A stretch of 64,000 bases of DNA from Allolobophora icterica (GCA_963556255.1 OY744610.1:59875617-59939616), one strand, 5' to 3'. Positions 42,970 to 55,161 are shown, numbered from the stretch's first letter. Notes: generated by a model not told the origin, from the letters alone. Program-made: numbers and translations.

Positions 42970-43203
42970 GATCTTTCAGCAAATCGGGTTCGTTGGATGT
43001 TATATTATGTTTTCGCGCACGGCGAAAGTGTGATAATTTCAGCTAATCAGGTTCATCGGATATCATAATATGTTTTTGCACACGACCACAGTCTGATAAT
43101 TTCAGCAAATTAGGTTCATTAGATGTCATATGTTTTTGCACACGGCCCAATGCTATAACTTCAGCCAATCTAGTTACTTTGATGTCGCTTGTTGTTTTTA
43201 CGT
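42970..43203 (+). repeat. degenerate 60-bp repeats
   Basis: Four units (AGCTAATCAGGTTCATCGG, TTTTTGCACACGACCACAG). The block's CRE-like site TGACGTCA lies at 43654-43661, pushed away by the SINE inserted at 43204-43640. Confidence 0.7.
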
Positions 43204-43640
43204 AATAATGATAATAATAATAAAAAAAAAAAAAAAAATAATAATAATAATAATAATTAATAATAATACTACTACTAATAATAATAATAATAATAATAAT
43301 TAATAATAATAATAATAATAATCTTTTCTTTATTTAAGCGCCTGCTAACCGCACTACGCTGTACAGTGAACATACATAATATTATAGTAGAAATGGCAGC
43401 CACGCAGGGCGCCTTACATACATGTGTAGTAGAAGCACATGATGACAGTTTTACAGGAGTCGAATACAACTGTTGTTTTATACGGCAACCACAGGGCGGC
43501 AATCACGGCCTACTATTCATTTAACCACCGTCGCCACCTAGCGAGTGGAAGGTTGAATAAACCTAACGGGATCTACGGGAATCGATCTCGGTACCTACTG
43601 CTCTTCACGCCAGTGTGTTATCCATTATTCTACGGGCCCG
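43204..43640 (-). mobile_element. tRNA-derived SINE with (TTA)n tail
   Basis: On the minus strand a tRNA-like head (TGGATAACACACTGGCG as A box, GAGATCGATTCCCG as B box) is followed by about 200 bp of body and a TTA microsatellite of about 120 bp, which is the tail. It splits the 60-bp repeat block from its CRE-like site. Confidence 0.6.
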
Positions 43641-43653
43641 TGCGACCGTATTC

Positions 43654-44170
43654 TGACGTCACGTAATTGTTGACAGTAAATTCACGCTGCATTCTTTATC
43701 GTTGGAAATTTATCGATATTTATTATGTTACTCGTGCCGAGTAAATTCACTAAAAATATATGTCAACAGGCGGCATTAATGTATTTTATAAATGCATTTT
43801 ATTTAGAAACAGTTTACGTTTTAATAAATGCATTTGAGTAAGAATCAGTTTACGTCTGTGACAGACTATTTCGGCAGCAAGAGGATCCATTCCAACAAGG
43901 CGTTACTATTAAGATCGGTTATTTTGCAACATGCTCATTTTACTATTAGTCAGAAACCTTTTATATGTTTTGCAGATATGTTTGGTTCGACAATTTAATT
44001 TCAGGTGGCGTTCCGGAATTTTAATATGGGCTGCCGATTAACTAATTAGCCATGATTGCTGATTCGCGACTGCTTTTAGCCGACTCCCAGTAAGGCGGAA
44101 CAATTTGTTTGCGCATGTTCGTCAGCGCATCGATTAAAATTACCTGCAGCGCTAACAGTAAGTGATAAAT
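43654..44170 (+). pseudogene. probable relict 5' flank of another channel gene
   Basis: Starts with TGACGTCA (43654-43661) and TTGACAGTAAATTCACG, as upstream of subtype-2 and -3 genes. It then has GAATCAGTTTACG, TTTGCAGATATG, AATTTCAGGTGGCG and, at 44060-44135, CTGATTCGCGACTGC...TTTGTTTGCGCATGTTCG, which resembles the stretch just before exon 1 of 3b (39410-39490). No exon 1 follows. It suggests that the plus-strand array once continued beyond 3b. Confidence 0.45.
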
Positions 44171-44221
44171 ATTTAGAAAATACGAGACGATGAATCGCCT
44201 CAGCAACATCGTCGAACATCG

Positions 44222-44331
44222 GTCATACATACATACATACATACATACATACATACATACATACATACATACATACATACATACATACATACATACATAC
44301 ATACATACATACATCATACATACATACGTAG
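44222..44331. repeat. (CATA)n microsatellite
   Basis: About 27 perfect CATA units with one break near 44316. Confidence 0.95.
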
Positions 44332-44748
44332 ATCAGTGTATATGTAAGTAAGTAAGTATATTCTGTATCAAGAAGCGCTTGCAAGCGCACAGCTCTGTAC
44401 AAGAAAGCTAATACAGCATATTATTTCGTATTACATATTACAGTCAAACAATGTAACCAATTAATTTGTGACAATGTCTCTGTACTACACATTTAAGAGA
44501 AAAGTTATTACAAATGAATACATAAAAGATATAAACGATACAAAAGGCTTGCCAGGAAGCATTTCCTAGACAAGTTATCATATTCAGGTTGCTCTCGGTT
44601 ATGAGATCGTGGGCGCAGAGTAGCCAGTGTGCTTATTATAGGCGGTAGCATGGATGTAATACATGGCATGGATTGTACAAAATATCAGCAGAGTCATGTG
44701 TAGATATACATACACATATGCATATATATACATGTATATTAACCTATG

Positions 44749-44915
<167 letters not shown>

Positions 44916-45190
44916 AAGTGTTGCAATCTCTATCAGTTTCTTTATATAAGATGTATACATATATTACACATATATCTATTACATATTCAGGCACGAGTAT
45001 GTACACATAAGTAGTTTTATTTATATATGCACATGTGTCCAGATTTACATATATGTATATAGATTACATACTTGTATATAAGTACATACAAAATTCTTTA
45101 TAAGTAATATTATATTTCCATAAATACATATATATATAAGCGAATTTCGATTTTATTGCAAACAAATACGCTCTTCAAATGCAAAGCAAC

Positions 45191-45356
45191 TCATAAGGAT
45201 TCCGACGGTTTAAAAACCAGACCTTCCTTTGAAGTGTCGGCCTCTTCCGGCAAGTCGCCGCCGGCTTTGATGTCGCCGACGCGGTCATTGAATGGTTCTA
45301 TTTGACTTATGTAATCCAGATCAATGACTATTTCTGGCCTACTGAAGTCAGTGTAT
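45191..45356 (-). CDS. possible last exon of an unknown gene
   Basis: On the minus strand an open frame of about 55 codons ends in TGA (45191-45193): Y-T-D-F-S-R-P-E-I-V-I-D-L-D-Y, then E-P-F-N-D-R-V-G-D-I-K-A-G-G-D-L-P, ending K-P-S-E-S-L. It is richer in GC and in acidic residues than the AT-rich flanks and looks like a cytoplasmic tail. A candidate acceptor AACAG precedes it, but its pyrimidine tract is poor. I recognise no family and find no partner exon. Confidence 0.3.
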
Positions 45357-45373
45357 CTGTTAATTGCGACTTA

Positions 45374-47250
45374 CTAATTCGTAATCGTAAACTCCAAATT
45401 TCTAAAGCGCCACTCGAAAGCTAAGCACAGGGCTTCAGCTTATTCGCGAGCGCTGAATCCAGATAAAGGAAAAATCGTGGCTCATTGAATTTAGGTGAAT
45501 ACAGCGTGTCCAATAAATCCAGTTGAATGTGCCTTGCTGTATCCAGATATGTGAGTAGAGTATGTGTTGGTCTGCTAAATCCAGGTAAATGAATTTATGT
45601 GGCTTGCGAGGTGAAGGTTGATTTTGTGTGCACAAAGATGACGAATTATTTGGTTAAATTAATCAATTAATTAGTTTATTATTCTCTAACAACGCCATTC
45701 GATTTCTCTTACTGTTATTGTTTCGCGTCGGTTCATAAATTGTTACATCGCTTTCAGAAATGCATAATTATAATCCCTTTAAAAGAAATTATTTCCTGGA
45801 AAACATATACCATAAGCCGAAAGAATTTTAAATTAAACGATTTCAAGTGAGCTTTTCGGATAAACGTCGTATTAATGCGCTATAAAATTTCTTAGCTTGG
45901 ATTAGATTACACTATGTTAGACTTGATTAGGCCTATACTGTAATAGATGAGACTATAGTAATCCTACATTTTATTTTTATAGCTCATCCCGCGTTATAAG
46001 TACACGTACCGACCCAAAGTCTCAACCCAGAGGTTGATGATTTCAAATCCACGCTGGAGAAAGTAGGTCCCCTACTGAGGTTTCTGCTTCACTTGCGCTA
46101 TCTAGCGAATAGTATGTATGCGTGTATTGATGTCTGACATTGTGTGTATGTCTGAGAAGAAGAACAAGAGGAGGAGAAAGAGTAAGAGGGAGATGAAGAG
46201 GAAGAGCAGTTCCGTAAGTTAGCCCTTAGGCAGCCATGTTTTGAAATGTTAGCGACTTCATTTTCTTAGCATCGGCATGAGGGGGAGGGTGGCCAATCGT
46301 CTCCCTCGTTGTTTGATTTCCTCACGACATATCCTGTCCAATAATTAATCCCTGGCAATAGGGCATCGCTTGAACTCAAGGCCCATACACAGTAAATGCC
46401 TCGGGTTAGCATTGAACCCGCACTCTCAGCGTTACAAGCCGAGCGCTGTAACCAATAGGCCACTAAACACGAATGGAAGTCATTGGTATCAATCAGAATT
46501 TAGCGACTTCATATTTCTTAGTCTCGGCATACTACAGTTGTTGGCCATTTCTCTGTCCGTCACTGCCTGCTCTTCAGAAAGACAGTGTACGGTCAGTATA
46601 CTCGGTTATAGCCGAGGTAGCCAGAGGTCGTAATTGGAGCAGAAATCTCGCAATTAAGATATCATCTGCAAATCCTCCCCTAAACATTCCCTCGGGTTTC
46701 GGCTAAGTCGCCGTTAAACCGGAGCACTTATTTATTGTAATTGTATAGCGCCCAATCTGACCCTCGTAATATTTCTGATGGGCGGTTAATGGGAGGCTAT
46801 TAAGCTCGAGATCTCCCGTCTCACGTCCCGCGCTCTGTCGGATATTAACGGATCCCGTGTTGTTTTAACACGCCATTGCCGTGCGTTAGATGAATATACA
46901 AATGGATAAATTGCACTGGGTTGAGTTTGGTATAGATCTAAATGTAAATGTACGCTCTTTCCTAGAGCGAATGAATGGATTTTTTGGATGAGATCCTTAA
47001 ATACAGATCAGAGTACTCAGGCCAACAGAAATCGTTCGGCTTTGGCTCGACTACTGCGGGGTCGACTTCCTAGCAACCATAAGATGTCAACAAACACCCG
47101 ACAGTTATGGAATATCTTTATGCACCATTAAATCGCTGTTTCAAAGCCAGGTAATTATACGTAATCTTCAACTCCATACACATTCCCGAACCGGACTTTC
47201 CATCTCGAATCGTCGGTACGTAATTGATATTTAAAATGCCACACGCCTCC
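45374..47250. other. spacer at the inversion, no gene seen
   Basis: Contains a short minisatellite of AATCCAG-TAAATG units (45455-45600), a SINE at 46360-46465 and a GCGCCCAATCTGACC repeat fragment near 46745. I see no credible coding region. Confidence 0.5.
46360..46465 (-). mobile_element. tRNA-derived SINE head, family 2-like
   Basis: The minus strand reads GTGGCCTATTGGTTACAGCG (A box region), TTGTAACGC (anticodon region) and GGGTTCAATGC (B box), followed by a short tail. It is not a full tRNA. Confidence 0.5.
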
Positions 47251-47350
47251 ACCTGACCATACAATTACAAGTTACAATTTCTGAAATCGAGAAACATAAA
47301 AGTATACACCATTCTTCGAACTAGATCACTACAGTTATATCGAAATTATT

Positions 47351-48793
47351 TTAGTCATTTCCTGCTGCATTATAAAACTGCAAAGCTGGAGGTTTCATAG
47401 CTTCTTCTGCCTTTCGGGGAACCTCAACGTCCGTTCGTTTCCTATTCCACAGAATCTGCATCAACGAATAGAACAACTCAATGATTTCAGCGCCCGTCAG
47501 AACCGATATTCCCAACCAAAGATTCAACGATCCGCCGAGATTTGAAGCCATCGTATCCCAGGACATGGCCAAGATGTCCGTCACAGTTGTAATGCTCCTT
47601 TCGCTCATCTTTACTGAAACCTGGAGAAAATTGTCCTCGATCAGTTTCAGGTCTCGAACTTGTCTCAGGGTATCGGCGCCGCCATTCTGACTTCTTTCCG
47701 TCTTCAGGGTCTCGTAAGCGGAGAACTTTTCAGCGTAATGAGGGTTTCCTCGTAGATATCGATCGTAGAAAGCCAGCTGGTACACAGGACTGGGCCAACG
47801 TGCCGAAGATACACTAAACTCATAGTCAATATCAGAGCATTCTACAGGACAATCACAGGTCTCATCAACTGGGTGCAAGTCCCAGAAGCACGTCATCACG
47901 TTCCATAGATTGTCTATTACTGTATCATTCGAAGGAGGCACCTCGTCCAGGAACTGTGAGACATTCAAACAGAAAGTTTCGTTGACAGAATGGAGTTGCG
48001 TTTCGCTGAAGAACTCGAACGTATCGATGCAATGACACGCTTGAATGACCTGTCGCTGTCGGCACAGGCTCATGCAAGTCGCCTGATGATATGGAATGGA
48101 ATGTGCCGGATCAGAACGCATCAGGCGTCGATTGCTACAGTTGCCTTTCGGGTACGACAGACGAGTTATATTCGACTGTTTCACGGTGATCGTGAGATCA
48201 GTGCCTGGCGCAACAAAAATGGATGCCTTCGTGTCGGGCTTAGTACCACGAGCGTGGACCATGACGCGGACTCCTGTGGACATGGAAATCCGTGTCCAGC
48301 TGGAGAATGAATCCACGACATCAGACCAGAAGTCATTAACGAAGAACATCATTTTGATGAGGGCCGTGTCATTACGAGTGGCCGTGAATCGGACACACTT
48401 CTGCAGCGGTCGGTCATGCTCGGAAACGAATGGACAGTCGATTCTCTTATAGAGGTCCCACTGGTACTGGTAGGACTCCACGACGAACCCGTCTTCATTG
48501 GGGTCGTCTTCCGCGCCAATCCGATAATCGAGGGTGTTAACGTTGTAGACAACCAGGGAACGAAGAAAGTTCCAAAAGTTGTTGTTTTTCCTGAATTCTT
48601 TAGGCGACCTTTGCTGACTGCGCAGGAAATCAAGCTTCTGCAGGTAGTTCTGATATCCTACGTCGAAGTTCTTTCGATCGGATATGGGAAATAGGTTGCA
48701 GACGGTGACATCTGGAAAAGTGGGTGACGTCTGAACATCGGCCGTGTTTTGAACGATGACGTAGCTGTAGTAGTTCGTCAGAACAGTCACCAC
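47351..48793 (-). CDS. DEG/ENaC channel subunit 3c, exon 2
   Basis: Exon 2, 480 codons, on the minus strand; the acceptor ATTCCAG precedes it (48794 onward). With exon 1 the protein is 539 residues. All family motifs are intact: FPDVTVCN, C-M-S-L-C...C-H-C, C-D-C-P-V-E-C, W-P-S, G-I-S in TM2. It is closest to 3b by sequence, by the extended tail (F-Y-N-A-A-G-N-D) and by the shared intron element. About 120 bp of 3' flank is also shared with 3b, reversed. Confidence 0.9.
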   Translation of the reverse strand: MVTVLTNYYSYVIVQNTADVQTSPTFPDVTVCNLFPISDRKNFDVGYQNYLQKLDFLRSQQRSPKEFRKNNNFWNFLRSLVVYNVNTLDYRIGAEDDPNEDGFVVESYQYQWDLYKRIDCPFVSEHDRPLQKCVRFTATRNDTALIKMMFFVNDFWSDVVDSFSSWTRISMSTGVRVMVHARGTKPDTKASIFVAPGTDLTITVKQSNITRLSYPKGNCSNRRLMRSDPAHSIPYHQATCMSLCRQRQVIQACHCIDTFEFFSETQLHSVNETFCLNVSQFLDEVPPSNDTVIDNLWNVMTCFWDLHPVDETCDCPVECSDIDYEFSVSSARWPSPVYQLAFYDRYLRGNPHYAEKFSAYETLKTERSQNGGADTLRQVRDLKLIEDNFLQVSVKMSERSITTVTDILAMSWDTMASNLGGSLNLWLGISVLTGAEIIELFYSLMQILWNRKRTDVEVPRKAEEAMKPPALQFYNAAGND

Positions 48794-48944
48794 CTGGAAT
48801 GAAAATCACCTTAATTCAACATCCGATCCGCTCATCGCCAATCTGAACTCGATACTCGCTGCTACATATATTCAACTTTATTTTAAAAGTATTCTGCTCT
48901 AAACTTGATAGTCTCGCCAGAGTGCTGTGGAGTAATGAGGTGAA

Positions 48945-49523
48945 GTTTTTTCTCTGTGTTACGCACAAGTACTATTTCATCGTTGGAAATGCAGGTCGGG
49001 TTTCTGGTAAAGATCAAGTTTTAGATATTTTTCTGCACAAATTTAAAAACATAGAAATTAAGCACGTATGGCCTATTTATTGCTAATTCACTTCAGACAT
49101 AACCAAATATGTCACAATTAAGAAAATAAAGCGGCGCTCGAGTGCGAAAACGACGAGCAGCTTTTCGCTTTAAATATGAAACAATAATATAGTACATGTT
49201 TGCGAGCGTTTCCTAACACAGTACAATCTAGGAACGATTCCGAAACTTTGCCAGTTTGCACGCCTAGCACGGTAGATAAAAGATGATCCGAACCCACACA
49301 ATGAACCTGGACATAATCGCCCATGAAAATATTGAAAACGCTTCTAATTTTGAAGCTACAAACACAAATATTGGAGAAGACCCTGGAGACGTAGGCCTAC
49401 AAATATTAGCTACACAGTACCGTTACTATTATATCAACGATAAAAATTTAACTAAAGAAAATTAAAAAGGGGCACAGTCTCTAATTCTTTCCCCTCAGCG
49501 CTTAAACTCTTCGTTGCGCCACT
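48945..49523. mobile_element. remnant of the 3b/3c intron hAT-like element
   Basis: Reversed counterpart of 39809-41053. The end CTTCGTTGCGCCACTG lies at 49508-49523. The part matching 3b 40587-41237 is deleted, with AAAAAACTT at the junction in both copies. It has no nested MITE. Confidence 0.6.
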
Positions 49524-49626
49524 GCCCGGTTACTTAGAAATCTTCGGGTAGTCGCGTGTCTCCAGTGATGCGTGACACATAATGTAAGAAACAATTACCT
49601 GGAACATGAAAACAAGAATCACTCAC

Positions 49627-49803
49627 CTGGAACATAAGCAGTGCGAAGCAGACGATGAGGAATACGATCCAACATGTGCGTGCCACTCCGTTATTTGCTC
49701 TGACCGTCCGACCGATGCCTTTGACCGTCGTAATCTCGGCGAACCTGCGTAACTCTTGACGAATCTCGGGCAGCATTATTTCCTTTACTTCCATAGCCAC
49801 CAT
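49627..49803 (-). CDS. DEG/ENaC channel subunit 3c, exon 1
   Basis: Fifty-nine codons, M-V-A-M-E-V-K-E-I-M-L-P-E-I-R-Q. Start codons at 49803 and at the internal M-L-P-E-I are both possible; the first is shared in part with 3a. V-K-G-I-G-R and the TM1 half are intact. The donor GTGAGT lies just below 49627. The intron is 833 bp. Confidence 0.85.
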
Positions 49804-50533
49804 TTATCAATTTACTGTCTTGTTTATAGCTGAGAGCGCGTTCGATATCTATCAATCTAACGGTGAGACAAATGTGCGCAAACAACTTTGGCTAAGATCA
49901 GTAGAGCGAATCAGCAGGTGCGAATCAATAATTATAGGCCAATCAAGCTTATACGGTACTGGGTAGATCACGTTGCAGCACAGTTGTGTGCTGAGTCGTC
50001 TTAAGACTTACTGCGAACATGTGAGAAATATGGAGGACGACTTTTTGGAGAATGATACTTGGAAGGACACAATTTCAGGAGTCATGGAAGTGACAAATAC
50101 GTAGCTGAATAGATCGATGGAACCAAAGATCTAGACTGCACTGTTATAGGAGAACGCACTGAGGTAAGAGACCAAACAGGGTTATTAAGAAAGCAATACC
50201 TGTCCACAGCGCAACCAGGCTTTGAAACGACGAAAACTTGGGACTAGCCAATACACACACACACACACACAAAACAAATTTAATGAAAGCCACTTGATGC
50301 GTAGAAATGACTCCTAAGATTAACCAAAGACGTCCTATGCCACTTTTTATAACAAGTCTTTGCACACACACGCTTTGCAAGAAATTCTGTCGTCAACGGG
50401 CAAATCCTGTTTACAGCGCAAATAGACCTTGACTACCCGCTTCATTAAATGTCAGCAAAAATCTCCAAGGTTGATGTGTTTCGACGCATCACTGAACACA
50501 CTGTTTGCCTCTGTAACAGTCACAGAATCTGGC

Positions 50534-50541
50534 TATTTATA
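50534..50541 (-). promoter_or_regulatory. candidate TATA box of gene 3c
   Basis: TATAAATA on the minus strand in the same context as at 10399 and 38584. It lies about 730 bp before the first ATG. Confidence 0.45.
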
Positions 50542-51049
50542 TGGATTCGTCGTGAAAGTGGACCGTTTGTTAGCCTGCGCACTTAGAGAACGAAATTGAA
50601 AAACTGCAATGCGTCGATGATTATGATCGCTTCAAAGGTCAAACATTCATTGGCTTCGATCGACATATTTGCTCAGGTGAAAATCACTTGCAATAAGTTT
50701 TACATAAATCTCGGTTCACAGCGTATCAATCGTGTGTGCACTAATTGCGAAAGATTTAATCCAGCTTTTATGGGATCCTATATCGTCGTGGCTAATTGAT
50801 AAATACGAGATCCATAAATTGACGTCCCTGTTCAAATCCTGACGAGTCACATGAAATTATTAACTGCGCGCTGTCGTGTCGCGGATTTCAGCAAACAATT
50901 ATTACCATAACGAAATTGGGCTCATAATGAGATAAGCACGCTGCCTATTAAACGATCCTAAAAGTAATTCATGGTTGGAATAGAAGGCAGTGTGGTAAAA
51001 AAAATCTCCTGAAAACATTAGCTGTCTAGCGTTAAAATAATGTTATGTA

Positions 51050-51400
51050 GGCTAAATCTTCGAAATCTTTCTTAGCGCGACACAAAAGCTACAGGAGAGA
51101 GACAGTTTTTATATCCCGGCGCTATATCAAATAAAGTCAGTAATAGACAGGCTGTTTTTGCCCGTTCAGGTGCCAGATCAAAATCAGGGGGGTCGACCCG
51201 AGGAAACAGCATGGTGCTACGGTAGCAATCGGTGATGACGGTAGCGTGAGAGTAGAATACATGTAGGTTAGAGATACATGTAGCTTGAAAAGTTCGGATT
51301 TCAGCAACGAGTAGACCTGTTGGGAGTTCACTCAAAAGAACTGGTGCAACATAGACTAAAGAGCCGTTGCAGAATTTCAGAATTTTACGTTTAGTGTCGT
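51050..51400 (-). mobile_element. 3' end of a CR1/L2-like LINE
   Basis: Reversed counterpart of the fragments at 9530 and 37815 (minus: V-A-P-V-L-L-S-E-L-P-T-G, GATATAGCGCCGG, GCGCTAAGAAAGATTTCG). It forms part of the subtype-3 duplication unit. Confidence 0.65.
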
Positions 51401-51506
51401 CATTCCACAGAAATTTTGTTAAAGAATGTATTTCAGCAGACCACAGTAATGTCGTTATGCATCCACTAATAAGGAAGGCAACGTGGATATACTGTTAACT
51501 GTTACA

Positions 51507-51735
51507 TGACGTTATATCACGGCCGTGCACACAAAAGACACGACATTGAATCAACTGGATTCATTTATGTTATCAAATTGGGGCCGTGTGCAAAAACATG
51601 CGACATCCGATGAACCTGATTCGCTGAATTGAAATTACTGGGGCAGTGTACAAAAACATACGACATCGGATGAAGCTGATTCGTTGAATTTATGAGACTG
51701 GGACCGAGTGCAAAGCATACGACATCTCATAAAAT
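51507..51735 (-). repeat. degenerate 60-bp repeats with decayed CRE-like site
   Basis: Three units (minus: TCAGGTTCATCGGATGTCGC and similar). The boundary site is TGACGTTA (51507-51514), one base off the palindrome seen in other copies. Confidence 0.7.
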
Positions 51736-51819
51736 AATATAATGCAATATATCGGGACCTACAATGAAACTGTATTTGATACTGCCCTCCTTCCAAAGTT
51801 CAAAGTTCACACGACCATA

Positions 51820-51955
51820 CGGCAGAACATCGATTGCAGAGAGCACCTGTGAGTGAAGAACTTGCTCAAGGTTCCACCACATTAACTCCTCGAACCTATA
51901 TACCCTCCGCGTTACAGGCCGAGCGCTCTAGGATATCGATCACCGTGGTGAACCT
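51820..51955 (-). mobile_element. tRNA-derived SINE, family 2
   Basis: Reversed counterpart of 8690-8830, at the same place relative to the 3' end of a subtype-2 gene. B box complement CTCGAACC at 51892 and A box complement GAGCGCTCTA. Confidence 0.6.
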
Positions 51956-51998
51956 GCTTTGCTGAAGACACCTATCAGATCACCGTGCGTGTGAAAAC

Positions 51999-52923
51999 CA
52001 GTGATGGGCATAGTTAACTCAAAATGGCTAACTTTTAGTTACACTTAAATTTTTTAGTTAAGAATTAAGTTTAACTAGAAAAAAATAGTTTAGTTATAAC
52101 AATAGCTTAAGTAATATATTTTAGTTGCTAACCAAAAAGTTTAACTAACAAAATCAGCAACTACGCAACTATTATCAGCATTGAACACTGTAGTCTGTCA
52201 GCAACTAAAGACGACGTTTACTTACTTATTAACACTGGTGTTGCCTCTGCATAGAATACAAAATGTAGTAAGGCGCAGCGTAAATTACGCCATTGGTTTT
52301 ATTTTTATTATTCTTTATATGAGTTGATTTTAGCAAAGATCTGAATTAAAGGCTGCATCGCTAAAAATGAATAGTTTATTAGTCACTACTTGCTTCACGG
52401 AGGTGAAGCTGAAAGAAGACAAAAGCAACTGTATAAACTTCAGTGCAAAATGTCCATTTTGTGTGAATGAAGGATGTGTGGAAATATAACGTCTACAACC
52501 AAGTCAAGGTCTGACGAAACACTTGATCACCTTCGTTTCTTACGATCCAGATACAAATTTGACAGTTTTATTTTTTTTCAAGTCAAGTTGACTGCCTTGC
52601 ATGATGCATCATCGTTTGCATTAGCAACTGTCTTTATTATCTTCTGGTAGAACTGTAGTAGGATATTCAATAGTACACATTACATAGTTTGAAAGTGAAA
52701 TTGTCATTGACGCTCTGCATTATTACAGTTCACATAACCTCTGTTATTGTGAAAATGTTTGTCAAAAAAAGTTGGAAAAAAGTTGGAAGAAGTTTGACTA
52801 ACTATTTTTAGTTTAGTTTACTAATTTCCAGAATCAGTTGCCAACATTACTTTAACTATTTTATTTTAGTTGAAACATAGTTTGAGTTTCACTAAAAAAG
52901 ACTTAGTTTAGTGCCCATCACTG
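51999..52923. mobile_element. 0.9-kb hAT-like non-autonomous element
   Basis: Perfect inverted termini CAGTGATGGGCA...TGCCCATCACTG, an AT-rich interior with many AGTTTAACTA-type words. Gene 2a has the uninterrupted site near 8640 (GATTTCACACG). The flanking 8-mers agree at only 5 of 8 places, so it is older or partly decayed. Confidence 0.7.
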
Positions 52924-53189
52924 GAGAATTCATCATTCATCTTACATGCAAGCATTAAATACGAAAACATTGTCACAATTGAACAACTGAACTATCTACG
53001 TATTTCAACGCTGGATTCGTCTTTCAACTTTACATAGTTAACTTGCATTACATCACACGCCCAAATGTTACCTTGGCGAACTGTAACTCAACAAGTCCCT
53101 GCATACCGAGAAGCGCCGAGATAAGTAAAACAGGAATAAAAAAATCATAAATCCCCAAATCACATTGTTCCATCGTGATAGGCAAATTT

Positions 53190-54602
53190 TTAAACTGGAT
53201 GTTTCGGAGTTCCTTCCGCCTTTCTGGAATCTTCAACGTCCGTTCGATTCCTATTCCACAGAATCTGCATCACTGTATAGAACAGCTCAATGATTTCAGC
53301 GGCCGTCAGAACCGATATTCCCAACCAAAGATTCAACGATCCGCCGAGATTTGAAGCCATCGTATCCCAGGACATGGCAAAGATGTCCGTCACAGTTGTG
53401 ATGCTCCTGTCGTTCATCTTTACAGTCACCTGGAGAAAATTGTCATCGATCAGTTTCAGGTCTCGAACTCGTCTTAGGGTATCGGCGCCGCCATTCTGAC
53501 CTCTTTCCGTCTTCAGGGTCTCGTAGGCAGAGAACTTTGCAGCGTAATGAGAGTTCCCTCGTAGATATCGATCGTAGAAGGCCAGCTGATACACAGGACT
53601 GGGCCAATGTGCTCCAGATAAACTAAACTCATAGTTGATCTCAGAGCAGGGCACAGGACAGTCGCAGATTTCTTCGTCCGGTTCTAAGTAATACAAGCAC
53701 TTGAGTACTTTCCAGATATCGTCTATTACCGTATCGTTCAAATGAGGCACGTCACTCAAGAACTGTGTGACGTTCAAGCAGAAGGTTCCGTTGAGCGCTT
53801 GTAGTTCCGCTTCAGTGAAGAACTCGAACGTATCAATGCAGTGGCAAGCTTCAATGGTCTGTCGCTGTCGGCACAGGCTGATGCAGGTCGCCTGATTATA
53901 GGGAGGAGAATCAAGTCGCCCGGAATCCATCAGGTTCCGGTTGGTACAGTTGCCTCCGGGGTACGACAGACGAGTAAAATTCGTCTGTTTCACGGTGATC
54001 GTTTCATCAGTGCCTGGGGCTACAAAAATGGATGTCTTTGTGTCGGGCTTAGTACCACGGGCGTGGACCATGACGCGGACTCCTGAGGACATTGGCGTTC
54101 GTGTCCAGCTGTAGAAGGAGTCGATGACGTCAGACCAGAAGTCATCGACGAACAACATCAATCTGATGAGAGCCGTGTCGTTGTTAGTGGCTCGGAATCG
54201 GACGCACCTTTGCAGCGGTCGGTCATACTCGGAAACGAATGGGCAGTTCTTTCCGTTGTAGAGGTCCCACTTGTTCTGGATGGACTCCACAACGAACCCA
54301 TCTTCATTAGGATCGTCCACTTCACCGATGCGGTACTCAAGGATATTGACGTTAAAAGTGATCAGTGATCGCATAAAATGCCAGAAGCCTTCGTCGACGC
54401 TCAAATTCTGAGGCGACCTTCGGTGACTGCGCAGGAAGTTGAGCTTCTGCAAGTAGGTCTGATATTGCAGGTCGAAGTTCTTTCGATCGGATATCGGAAA
54501 TAGGTTGCAGATGGTGACATCTGGAAAATTGGGTGACGTCTGGACGACAGCCGTGTTTTGAACGACGACGTAACTGTAGTAGTTCATCAGAACGGTTATC
54601 AC
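53190..54602 (-). CDS. DEG/ENaC channel subunit 2b, exon 2
   Basis: Exon 2, 470 codons, minus strand; the acceptor ATTTCAG precedes it. With exon 1 it gives 520 residues. Subtype-2 marks (K-N-F-D-L-Q-Y-Q, V-N-I-L-E-Y-R-I-G-E-V) and all family motifs are present, with G-I-S in TM2. It ends D-S-R-K-A-E-G-T-P-K-H-P-V, which is probably the ancestral subtype-2 C-terminus, since gene 2a keeps the same sequence stranded after its stop. Confidence 0.9.
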   Translation of the reverse strand: MITVLMNYYSYVVVQNTAVVQTSPNFPDVTICNLFPISDRKNFDLQYQTYLQKLNFLRSHRRSPQNLSVDEGFWHFMRSLITFNVNILEYRIGEVDDPNEDGFVVESIQNKWDLYNGKNCPFVSEYDRPLQRCVRFRATNNDTALIRLMLFVDDFWSDVIDSFYSWTRTPMSSGVRVMVHARGTKPDTKTSIFVAPGTDETITVKQTNFTRLSYPGGNCTNRNLMDSGRLDSPPYNQATCISLCRQRQTIEACHCIDTFEFFTEAELQALNGTFCLNVTQFLSDVPHLNDTVIDDIWKVLKCLYYLEPDEEICDCPVPCSEINYEFSLSGAHWPSPVYQLAFYDRYLRGNSHYAAKFSAYETLKTERGQNGGADTLRRVRDLKLIDDNFLQVTVKMNDRSITTVTDIFAMSWDTMASNLGGSLNLWLGISVLTAAEIIELFYTVMQILWNRNRTDVEDSRKAEGTPKHPV

Positions 54603-55011
54603 CTGAAATGAGAATCATCTGAATTGAATGTGGGGAGAATCATCAAGGTACTCAACTCGATATCCATTGCTTGTTAAATAAAATGTTGCACTTAGCTATT
54701 CGCGCTAAACTCGAAAATCTTATATCATTACTTTGGAATAAGAGATTTAATTGTTGGCTTAGATTGTTTTCTCGCGAGTATTTTCTTCCTTAATTTTAGC
54801 TCCAAGCCCAGTTTCTTCTAATCAATGTTCGACCAATTCTATTCTGCACTAAAAATTCTCAACTTTGCTTGACCAATATCACCTGGATGCTAGGATTGTT
54901 CACCCGATTCTTTGAGTATTTTTAATTTGATACCATTTTTGACGCCTAACAACTTTTAGATTCTGGACTCTTTCATGTGATGCTTGACACTCCATGAAAA
55001 TAATCACTCAC

Positions 55012-55161
55012 CTGGAACATGAGCAGTGCAAAGCAAACAACGAGGAAGATGATCCAACAGGTGCGTGCAACTCCGTTATTTGCTCTGACCGTCCGACCGA
55101 TGCCTTTCACCGTCGTACTGTTGGCAAATCTGCGCAACTCTTGACGAATCTCGGGCAACAT
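55012..55161 (-). CDS. DEG/ENaC channel subunit 2b, exon 1
   Basis: Fifty residues, M-L-P-E-I-R-Q-E-L-R-R-F-A-N-S-T-T, with V-K-G-I-G-R and the TM1 half (C-W-I-I-F-L). The donor GTGAGT follows. The intron is 409 bp and free of obvious insertions, as in 2a. Confidence 0.87.
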
